Below the pieces are notes generated by a model. It made no database searches. It was not told where the DNA came from and was given only the letters and a program-made list of their open reading frames with translations. The position numbers and the translations under genes are program-made. Source: Gordius sp. MW1 (Eukaryota; Nematomorpha; Gordioida; Gordea; Gordiidae). Taken from it: a DNA stretch of 64,000 nt. Location: the NCBI GenBank assembly GCA_964036665.1, contig OZ038530.1, positions 19,986,001 to 20,050,000 on the forward strand. The letters are read 5' to 3'. Positions 38,201 to 50,200 of this stretch are shown one piece after another (position 1 is the stretch's first letter; every line of letters starts with the position of its first letter).

Positions 38201-41200
38201 TCTTTATGATACCTGTGACAGTTTTAGATGCGCGGTTGTAACAGGCAATAGCGGAGCTATTGCATGTCGCTGATAGTTTCGTCGTAAGGATTTTTTTAAT
38301 TTTTATTATTATTTCCCATTAATTTCTATGTAAAAATTTTTAATAATTTCTATGCAATTTTTTATTATAAGCTACAATAGGAATATCCCAATTTAATAAC
38401 ATTTTACCTTAACCAAAAGTAAGTTTTTAAAATTTATCATTTTTAGATGCGCGTTCGTAACAGGCAATAGCGGAGCTATTGCATATCGCTGGTAATTGTG
38501 CCATTTTTAGATGCGCAGACGTAACAGGACGCCTAAATTAATTACTATTTTTAACAAAGTTTTCCATTATTACTAACCATACTAAATAAAAATTACCTCT
38601 GAATTACGTAGCGAGTTTTTTATTTTTATATTGATTATACGTTAAACCCCTACCCCTCTATCTTACCCTTCCACCGCTGAGTTGGTATTATTAGGGGGCG
38701 GGAGTGGAGGAGATCATCCCTCAACCCCTTTTTATTATTATTGATTTTTATATGCTTTTGGCAAATTAACGGAGGGAAAGGGGGGATAGTGTGCGCGTTT
38801 AGTTTTAACGGAGGGAAAGGGGGGGGGGGAAGGAGGTAGTTACTCTTCTATTCCCCCTCACTTCAGGCAAATACACTTAGAGCACCAGCCCCCAAACCCC
38901 CATCCGCCATTGGTCTTTGCTATGAAAAACGTGGCTGATCGTGTCGCTAGTGCTGCCACAACTTCCCTTCACTTTCCCACTTTTTACCACTAAATGACGT
39001 CTAACTCTATAATTCAGTACACTTTTAAAAAACATTTTATCGTAAAAATATGTTTATCAAAAATGAAATTTAATTGATCAGACAGGGACATGGACGTAGC
39101 CAGGTTTTGGTTTGGGGGGGAGGCGAAACGTTTAAAATTTCAATCAGGGGGGGGGGGGGGCCAAACCTACAATTTTTAATTTTTAGTTTTTTCATTCAAA
39201 AATTTTTTTTTCGTCATTTAGGGGGGTTTTCTTATTTGAACTAAAGGTCGACCAAGCAAAACCCAGGCAAAACTAGTCCCCCCCCCCACTAAATGACAAA
39301 AAATTTCAATAAAGCTTCCTCCAAGAGTTACATTTTAGCCCCTTCACCCTCCTAACCTAAAATGTTTAACCTAATTTCATTTATTAAAAAATAAAAAATA
39401 AAGATGATATTTATATACTTAACTCATTTATATTTTCCCGCTTCGTCAAATTGTAAATCAAAATAAAATTTTACGTTTTTTTGGCTAACATTGATACCTA
39501 CCTATGCCCGTCAGTCCAATTCTTTTGCCTTTAATACCCCCCTATAGGCATTCTCGCCCCTTCTCACCTTTCTCGCCCATAAATTGCATAGCAAATAAGC
39601 TACATTTATACGTAGAATAGATGAGTCGTCCCCTCTTCCCTTCCCCCCCCCCTTCCCATCTCCCCCTTCCCCGGGGGTCTGGGGGCGGAGCCCCCAGGAG
39701 ATGGGGGTTTGGGGGCGTAGCCCCAACGGGGGTTTGGGGGCAGAGCCCCCAACGGGGGACTGGGGGCGGAGCCCCCAGCAGGGGGTTTGGGGGCGAAGCC
39801 CCCAAGGGGGTCTGGGGGCGAAGCCCCCAGTTACGCCCGAAGGGCGTATTTCACTAAATATTTATTTAGGAACTTTTTTCATAAACGGAGATTTTGTTAA
39901 GATAGATGAAATGAATGGGGGGAATAAGAATAGATTTAATTAACCTTTTCTCATATTCAATGATTTTAAATTGTCTTGATAGTTAATTTTAAAAGCAGTG
40001 TGATGGTTACAACGGATTCTATGATAAAACTTAAGTTTTAGAGTAATGATATTTTTAGAGCCAGGTTTTGGATCTTTCCGCTTATCATACACTTAATTTA
40101 CAGACCTTGGAGTAAACCTACTAATTTTCAAACTTAAATAACGTGATTCGGCTATGTGAATTAATTTTGTTTTTTTTATTTAAAAGAGGTTAAAAGGAGT
40201 TAATGCAAGAATGTATTCACGCTTTAATATTTCATATATAAAATTTTATGCGGGTTTACATGGTTTTAAAATAATTGAGTAATAGGCTGTTGTACCCTTT
40301 TTGAAAAGGGTTGTCCATTTCAAACAAAAATTAAGATAGTTAAGAAATTGTTTCTAATGGATACCGGTTATTTCTCATATATCAATTTTTGATATAATAA
40401 TAAATATTTATGATAAATAATTAGCTTGGCGCCTTTTATAATATGAGATGTCGGGAAAAATTATTGTTTAAAGCGTCATCTATAAATCATATTATTTATT
40501 ATTGTGAATTGTGCTCAATTAACTAAATAGTTTGGTAAATTTATGTAATAGGCTATAATGGATAAAATGAATAATTTAATATTATAACACAAAATTTGAC
40601 TAATTAAATTCACATGAATTAAATCATTTAGATTATGCAAGGATTAAAGTATATAAGGAAGCTAATTTAATAAAAAAAAATTGCAGTGGAATTTATTAAA
40701 ATACTATTATAGGTTTATTAAGTCGGTTTGCCTATGCTTAATTATAATCATTACTAATCTCCTCTTAATGTGTATTATGCGCTTATGGATTAGAGGTACC
40801 TAAATGTGTAGGTAGACAGAGTGTAAATAATATAGGTGGCCCGTCAACTTGCCGAAAACAATCTCGCCGAATTTAATGTCCCCCAGCTAGAAAAAGGTCC
40901 CCCATTTTGTGATTGGTTGAATGGGGGACGATTTTAAATTAGGGGACCTTTTTTTAGCTGGGGGACATTAAATTCGGCGAGATTGTTTTTGGCGAGTTGA
41001 TAGGGCACCAATAATATATTGTAAAAATAATTGAATTCTAATTTTTGCCTTGGGAAATCGAATCATTGTACAAGAACACGGTAGTGTTGTGGGCCAAAAG
41101 TTTTTTGGTCTGTTTTTCTTGGTCGACCTCGAGGCTTAGTCGAAATTTGAAAAATAGACGAGAGTGGGTTAGTTGAACCAAAGGTGAACCAAACAAAATC

Positions 41201-44200
41201 CAGCCGTTTTTACAACACTAGAACACGGTCTAATTTGCGAAAACTCTCCTCATGTTTTAAACACGTAAAGTTGAGATGATATATAATAATCTCTTGGGGA
41301 CGCTAACACCATATCCGAATTAGCTGGCTATTTCGTATCTTCCTTTACATTAAAATTAACCAAATAATTGATTATGTTAAATAAATTGCATTTTTTGCCA
41401 TATTAATTTTGTATTATACACACTTATATGAGGTCTTAGATTGCCCAAATGACGATGCTAGTGTTAGAAAACGGCTCCACTAGTCTACTAAACATCAACA
41501 GATCGAAGATTATATGGTCTGTTTTTCTTAGTCGCATAAATAGACGAAAGATTTTTTGGGCAAATTTTTGGTCTGTTTGTGTTTTAGACTAATAGACTGC
41601 TCAATCCCTTTTAAAAGGTGTTCCACATTTGGCAGCCATTTTGAAAAGTGAAACACGAATTTTGGCCAATTTATTTGGTTTGATGAATTTTTAAAATCGC
41701 TATATAATGATTAAAATGGGTTGTTTCATGTTATGAGATCAATGATCATTGTTTAATACAATCAATCGCTATACAAACTCTACTTCACTTATCAAAATGG
41801 CGGTCGTTTTTGGCAAAACTTTTGATGCGTGAAAAATATATAAGAGATGAGCAGTCTATTAGTCTATGGTTTGTCTTTAGTCGACCTCGACTAAAACCAA
41901 CGGTCGACCAAACGAAACCCAGCCCCTTTTTACAATATCGCTTATAGATTAGCTAATGACCGTTGGTTAGCTTTTATTTTTTTTTTAAATTGTTTTCTTT
42001 TTTGGTGCGTGTTGTGTTTAGGAGGATAAAATTGAAACTAGCCTTGGATACGTTATAAATGTGGCCGTTCAAGGCAATAAAGCGAAACCTGCTATACTAA
42101 CCTACCACGACATGGGATTAAACCGTAAGTGGTTTTGTGAAACTTACGAACCGAATATCTTGAAATTAATATGAAAAATAATGGGGATGTTCCTGGGTTA
42201 TATTTGTTTTAATTAATGTTTTTGTTAGGGCTCTTGTCTTAAACTTCATTTTTTCTTGTAATCTTCTCCTTATATATTGCCTAATCGCAATATTATTAAT
42301 TTTTAATCAAAGAATCCAACCATAAAGATTAAGGCTATCAAGGGCATTACAGAGGGGGGCAATAATAATTTAGGGAGGGGCAAAATGATCATTTTTTAAA
42401 TTTTAGCCATAATTTTAATGAATTTCAACAAATTTTTGGATTTAGAGGGGGGCCTCCCTGCCCCCTTGGCTACGCCATGAAGGCTTTAATTTTTTAATTT
42501 TAACCCGTTTGTTTTGTTGTTGTTGTTCAGACGTGGCTCAGTTTCAAAACTTTTTCGGCGGAGATGACATGAGTATACTACTGCGTTACTTTTGTGTTTA
42601 TCACATAGACGCGCCCGGACAAGAAGAAAATGCGGCTCCTTTAGTAGAAGGGTTAGTAGACATTGATCAATAATAAAATGAACATTATACCAACTTTTTA
42701 ATGTTGTTTTTAAAATTATAACTAATTCAAACGAATTTATTGATTGCTCTGTAAAATTGAAATATTGAATCTTATATTTGCCAATATTTTAAGATTAATG
42801 GGGATATCAAACTCGAGCTTGATCTTCTATAAAGCTTAGAAACTGCAAAATTTATGAGTTGATTGTTTTGATGTTTATCCTCGTTAAATGAATTTTTTTT
42901 ATAGATTTCTATATATCCCGAAAAGCAGCCCTATTTAAACTATTTAAAATGACTTACCACCGAAGATGTTAGACTGGATCATGGGCGTAGCCAGCATTGG
43001 AAGTAGAGGGGGGCAATAATGATTTAAGGAGGAGTAAAATGACCATTTCAAAAAATTGTATGGGCCATTCCATGTCGATTCGTCAAAAAAAAGACGATTT
43101 TCGACCGACCATTTTAGATCAGGATAATTTTTGGTGAGGGTGTAGGCCTCATTTATTAGATTAATTTCTGAAAGTTTTAGCCATTTTGGGCCAACACTTT
43201 TTAAGTTATGGACGTTTAAAGGGCCAAAATCACGTTCGGGAGCGTTTTATGAATTTTACTATTTTTTCATATTTTTGAAAGTAATTGCGTTACTCACTCA
43301 GATTTTGGTGCATTTTGTTCCTAAAAAAATTCTCTATCGAAATAATTTAACCAAAAACCTCAAACTTTTGCGGTTAATCTTTTGTGGTAAAATTAGTGAA
43401 AATTCATAAAAACATATTTCTCCGGTATATAAAATCACCAATTTCACAATGTGAACTCCTTTATGACCCATTATCATATTTCAATCATAAAAAGTTTGGG
43501 CGCGGCTACGAGATGGTCAAAAATTCGAAAAATTGCATTTTCAACAAAAATATTTATAGATGGCGGTATAATCAATTATCACAAGAACATATTATGGTGT
43601 TTGCTTTTTATCAAATTTCAAATTTTTAAAAAATATATGGTAAATAAATAATAATGGATTAAAAATCAACTTAAATTTTGAACTTTTATCTACGCGGTGG
43701 GCAAGTAACCGAGTTTGAAAATAACTTTAGGTTTAATTAAGATAAAAAATGGTCACAACTAGCAAGAAATTTTTTTTAAAATACCTTTCATCCTGCATAA
43801 ATTTTTTATTTTTAGCATGGATTATCAGTATAAAAATAAAAATATATGAGCAATTTGGCCATCATATTAGTATTTATTTATTTTTTCAACCTCATATTAA
43901 TTTTAGCATACCCCTATATCATTTAAGTTAAAATTCAAGATCTAATTTTCAAACACGGATAATTGCCAATTGCGCAGAAAAAAAATCAAATTTAAGTTTA
44001 TTTTTTTTCCAATATTATTTATTTACCATATATTCTTTATAAATTTGCAATTTGATAAAAAATAAACACCATAATATGTTCTTGTGATAATTGATTATAC
44101 CGCCATCTATAAATATTTTTGTTAAAAATGCAATTTTTTGAATTTTTGACCATTTCGTAGCCGCGCCCAAATTTTTTATGATTGAAATATGATAATGGGT

Positions 44201-47200
44201 CATAAAGGAGTTCACATTGTGAAATTGGTGATTTCATATACCGGAGAAATATGTTTTTATGATTTTTCACTAATTGTACCACAAAAAATTAACCGCAAAA
44301 GTTTGAGGTTTTTGGTTAAACTATTTCGATAGAGAATTTTTTTAAAAACAAAATGCACCAAAATCTGAGTGAATAACGGAATTACTTTCAAAAATATGAC
44401 AAAAATAGTAAAATCCATAAAACGCTCCCGAACGTGATTTTGGCTCTTTAAACGTCCATAACTTAAAAAGTATTGGCCCAAAATGGCTAAAACTTTCAGA
44501 AATTAATCTAATAAATGAGACCTACACCCTCACCAAAAATTATCCTGATCTGAAATGGTCGGTCGAAACCGTTTTGATTTGTCCTGGAATGGCCCGTATC
44601 CATAATTTTAATAAATTTTTGGATTTAGAGGGGGTCAGCCGCCCCTCTCTGCCCCCCTTTGGCTACGCCCATGGATTGCACTTAAATTTAATAATTGCTC
44701 CTTGATATGCCAGCAACACGGGTTCTCCCTCTTCGAGCGGACCTCGGGAGACTAATGGGGTGCAATTGAGCACGCTATACGAGGGCAAAGATAGCGATAA
44801 ACAAGGATTAAACACTCTTCCAAATCCCGATCTCGATAATGCTAACGAAAGTTGGGGTTCCTACTTGAGCTCCTTTTTAGGCAGTTGGAGTCCGAAGTAA
44901 GCTTTTCAAAAAATTTCCATAAAATTGCATTGCAACATGTTTGTAATTTAGTGTTATTTTTTTATTCGAAGTTCATAATTTGTAGGTTTAAGATGGAATT
45001 ACTGTCCAATGTGTTGTATGAGTGGCATGTTCTTGAGGATTCAAGGTTAAATTGCGTTGAAATATGTTGAACTTTTAAGTTGTGATCAAGTAGGGCTGAA
45101 ATATATAGTGCCAGCGTTAAATGACTGAAATCTGTGAGAATTTGGTACGAATCTGCGAAAAGCTGTCTTAAAAATGATATATTTTTGTAGGGTAAAAAGC
45201 TTAAATAAAGGGAATAGATTTTTAAATTATGGTTACATTACATTTGGAAAAGTTTTATTGCGAGACTCTCCTTCTTGGGTGAGCTAATTTTGCAATAAAG
45301 AATTTTAGTTTGCTTTAAAAATGCCAGCCCGCTAAATTATAATTATAACTAATTTTAGTGGTATTAAAATTTGATTTTGTGTCATTTTAGTGCCCCTTAC
45401 CCAACTATGGATGAACTGGGGGATATGATAGAAGATGTATTGAAATATTACAAGTAAGACTCCGCATCTCTTAATAAATTGGGATAAAAATTGTGCACTG
45501 CTTTAACATAATGATTTTAATTCGAAATAATATTTTACCTCTTATTTCTAAAATTATTTTAATCTAAAGCAACAATTATAGCCTTACTTCATTTTGGGTA
45601 GAACTCACTCTTGGTTGTCCCTCCGTCCTGTCCTGTCCAACTTGTAATCTTTTAATAATTGCTATGGAAACTTATACGGGTTTTTAATGTCTGTGGACTT
45701 ATACTTCTTTAAAAGACTCTTATTTTGCTTTCGCATATAGACTAGATATTTATCGCTGATTGGCTTAGATTTTTTCGACCTCGCCCGAGCCTAAATTTAT
45801 TTTTATTTTTGTGCCCGACTGATTACCTTTATTAATGAATTTATGTTGGCAACTTGTTTATGTTGTGGCTTTATAACGGATAATAGCGAAACTTGCTAAA
45901 TAATTGCCATTTTAATGATGACTAACTGTTGCTTATTTCTAATTTGCCGGCCTGGCCCGAGGCCAAATCTGTATAGATCATCGCCTTTTCTAAAACAGTT
46001 TTGCGAAAAATTTCTTATAATTTTTTATGTTTTTGTATTGGTTATAGTAATTGATGTGGAGATATAATTTTTTGTTTGTAAACCTAATTTGTTTTTATAA
46101 GCATCAAAAGTTTCGTGGGCCTTGGTGTGGGTGCTGGTGCCAACATCTTATCCAGATTTGCGGTATGAAATATTCTTTTTATCAATTAATTCTAGAGTTT
46201 AATTCTATCGAGCAGATTATGCTTTTGAGATATGAAAAAGAATAATTCGAGTTTTTTAAATAAATTAGATAAAATCATACTATTTATAAAAATACGTGTA
46301 ATTATATAGTATTCATTTATTTTTTTTATAATGCATATTTTGTGAAGGTGCGATAAATAAATAAAAAAGCTAATAAATTTTAAAACATCGCAATTCTTTT
46401 TTTAATTAATTTGTGTTTATTCTTCTCTACTTTGTATTTATAGCTTAGTCATCCCAATCAAGTGGAAGGACTATTTTTGATTGAAGCGTCAGCCTCAGTT
46501 GCTGGTTGGAGCGAATGGGGATATCAAAAGGTGTGATTTGTTTTTAGATTCAGATGGATAACCATTTATTAATACCTTGACAATTTTTCAGATTTATTTT
46601 TATTTTTTTAAATACTTTTTTCAGCTAAAAATATTACATATGTAAGATATAAAGAAAGCATTATACATATTTTCTATAAGAGTCAAAAATGTTAAAAGCC
46701 TTTTTATGTTAGTAATTTTTTATTGGAGGGGGGAGGGGAGTTTACTGTATCTTTTTGAGTTAAAAATTAGTGTTATTGCTTGATTATAATTGTGTTGCAA
46801 TATGAAGAAAGACGATTTTTAAAAACCTAGGATTTATGGATCCGAATCAGATTATTATATCCCATTAATTTACGCATATAAATTTTGTTGTTGTTTCAGC
46901 TCAACTCCTTTTACTTGCGTAAAAACGCGTTGACAAACTTCACCAACGAGTACCTCATTTGGCATCACTTTGGCAGGGTGAATTTTATTCTATTCGGATT
47001 TATAGATTTATAATTGTCTGTATAAGTGCATTCCTAGTCTCTTTAGAGCCTAATTGGGTTGCGATCGATATCATATTAGCTTTGCTTTATTGATTTGCAA
47101 TTATATTAAAATTTTAGTTCATTCTAATCAATGTTACTTGTTACTAGTTTAATATATAGCGTTTTTTTGACAATTGGTCCAGTATGTTATGGAGCAATTT

Positions 47201-50200
47201 TAAATTAAGATTAAAAAAAGAAGCATCTATGAGCCATATATAATTACATACTTTAAAAATGAGAAAATAATTGTTTTAGAGGGTTAAATTTTATTATTAA
47301 ACCTATTTTGCTCAGATCTTGTTTGGGTACTTATTTATATCTTTTAACTTAATTTAGCTATTGTTGAAAGGTAATGTTTATGTTTTTTGTAATTTTAAAC
47401 TTCGATTGTTTATGCTTGGGTTTGTAGATCGGCCCGGAAAAAAATCATGATTTGATTCAGGCGTTTAGGGACTATTTTATGAACCACATCAACAACCAAA
47501 ATTTGGCACTTTTGATCGAATCGTACATTAAGTAATAATTTATTTAATTTATATGTAGGTATCTAAGATGAATTGCATATCGTTTATTTAGCTAAAAAGT
47601 CGGTTGTGAATTATATAAATACTTGTCCATCTGAATTTTATGTCATTTTTAAATAATGATAGTTAAATTGTTGACTAAATTTACGTTTTTACTCTGATGA
47701 TTACTGTTATGCATAGGAGAACGGATTTGGGGATAGTACGAAAGACTGATGGTTGGAATAACGCGAACTTAAAAAATTTCAGGTTTAACATAGTTTCCCA
47801 TAATTGGTTTCCGTATTATTCAAATTTTTTGTGAGGTATCTGCTTAATTTTTTTTTTAAATCGATAGTAGTTTATTTTTAAATAATTAAGTATGTTTTAG
47901 GCTTTGTGAATCTATCTTATTCCCCTATAATGTGAGAAGCATTTTTTGATCTTAGATATGGATAATAATTCTTTGTATAAATCAAATTTCACATTCAACG
48001 ATTGTTAAAAATCTCTGTGCCTTTTCGCACTTTAACTTTAATTGCACCAACATTTACATAAGCATTACTATCGTTAAAATGTGCATTTGTCAATGTTATA
48101 GTGTATTATTCGACAGATGTCCAGTTATGATAGTGGTGGGAGCTGAATCTCCACACTTGCAAGAATCCGAAATCATGTATTCCAACCTCGAGCCATCACG
48201 CGCATCCTGGCTTAAAGTATAACCCCTAATTCTTTTCTTTCGGCATGGCCTTTAATATTATCATAAGTGTAGTCAGGGGCACCTCGTCTGAATCCTAAAG
48301 TTCTCCTTAGATATATAGAAAAGCTACGATTTTGAATTTCGAAATCGCCATTGCCCCTTCCTTAATTAATTTACTAATTTTTTTTATCGCGCCTTGATAG
48401 AAACTTGGTGGGCCGTAATTTAATTAAGAATTTTGGGGAAATACTGGGAGAATGGAGTAATTAGACCATTTATTCGATGCGGCAATGTTTAAGAAGATGC
48501 TTTAAAATGAAATCGTATATTTGATTAATACAAGTTGGATGGGTTTTATAAAGGAAGGGCTCGATTTAGGGCGGGTGATAACCGCGAATCAAAACATATT
48601 AATTCTAATTTATATGCCATTTAGTGAGTTGGAGACTAATTTGGCTAAATTTATCCCTATCTCTGTTAGCACGTGACTCGAAATTGATAACAGACATATA
48701 ACGTTTTCGCTCTTATTCGAGCTCATCAGTATGCCATAGTTAATTTTCTAGTCACATACTAATCGAGATTGGTATAGATAAGGTCAAATTAGATTGAGTA
48801 CTTTTTTATGGTGGTTAAGGATAAACCCTCAAAATTGTGGCGTAAATAATAATTGTTTTAATGTAATGATGAAATAAGGGTTATAAAACGATTTCGGTTT
48901 GGATATTATGAAGGAGGGACAGGATTTATGACGGGTGGAACCGCGAATCGAATTTATTTGGCGAATAAGGGGGCGTTCGTGATGACGCGCGAAGCGAAAA
49001 AAAGCGAAGTTAATTTTTGGGCTAATTTATCAAACTCTTCTTTTTTTTATTAATATCTTTATATTCATAGAGAAATTTATCATTATCAATGGTATTCATG
49101 GATAAGATCGTAATTATTCAATAAACATATAAAATTGTATAAAAAATACATACATAACAAATTCAATTTTTTAAACATCGCGCGAAAAGTACAAAATGAA
49201 TTGTATCTTATTTTCGTTCGTTTTTTGCCGCGGGCGAAAATAATTGTCTGCGGTTTTACTATGAACGCCTCCTATTTACAATTGTTATTTTCGTGATATA
49301 TGATAAATTTCACGATGAATATATAAAGATATTAAGAATAAGAATGAAAAGTTGATAAATTAGCCCAAAAATTCACTTCGCTTTTTTTCGTTTCGCGCGT
49401 CAGTCCAAACGCCAAATTTTATAAACGTGAGAAGACATCAGTCTTTACACTGAATGCTTTTTTAAAAATATGGAAAAATAGAAATTTTAAGTCTAAGTTT
49501 TTATTTTGCTATGATATCAGCAAATGAATTACTTTTATTTAGGGCCTTTTTAAATACTGAGCACTTTTATATAATATTTTGCAGTTATCGGATTGCGGAG
49601 GCATGGTTTTGGAGGAAAAGCCCGATAAAGTATTTGAAGCTTTACGACTATTTCTACAAGGAATGGGTTATAGTAAGTCCTTGAAGTTCTTTATGAATTT
49701 TAATAAATAAAACTTTAGTTGGATCTTCCTTAGATCTTCATTTTTTCGAGGTTCTGCCATACTTCTTAATATTATTGTATGATTATTTTGGGCTTTATCG
49801 TCAAAATTTCCTTATGTTTGCCATTGATTATAGTATTTATAGCTTAATAATAATTGGCAATCAAGTATTAATTATGAATTTCTTATTAATTAAATATTTA
49901 ATATTACATACTCTTGTATGTGTAAAATAATTAGCAAAATTAATATTGCATGAAAACATATATGATAATGAAAAATAAATTAGATGGGATATTTTAAAAT
50001 TTTGGTTTTGTATTCAGAAAGAGGTAACTAGGAAATTTATCATCTTAATCTGTTCGATAATATCGCGATTAGAAGCTTTGACGTGATTACCTCAAGCTAA
50101 TATCACTCTGTGGCCTTTCGAACATTTTTTTGCTCGTTTTTTTAAATTTTAATCAGGCTTTTAGATCAAGTAATTAGGAAGGAAGGGGTGTCGCGATTTT

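Noticed and set aside
39511-39943. Gly/Pro-rich open frames on both strands
   Set aside because: Produced by the GC hairpin array; overlapping frames on both strands have mirrored composition.
43384-44481. Matching 66- and 81-codon frames on opposite strands
   Set aside because: They are mirror images in the two arms of the palindrome and show no domain; low-complexity AT-rich translation.
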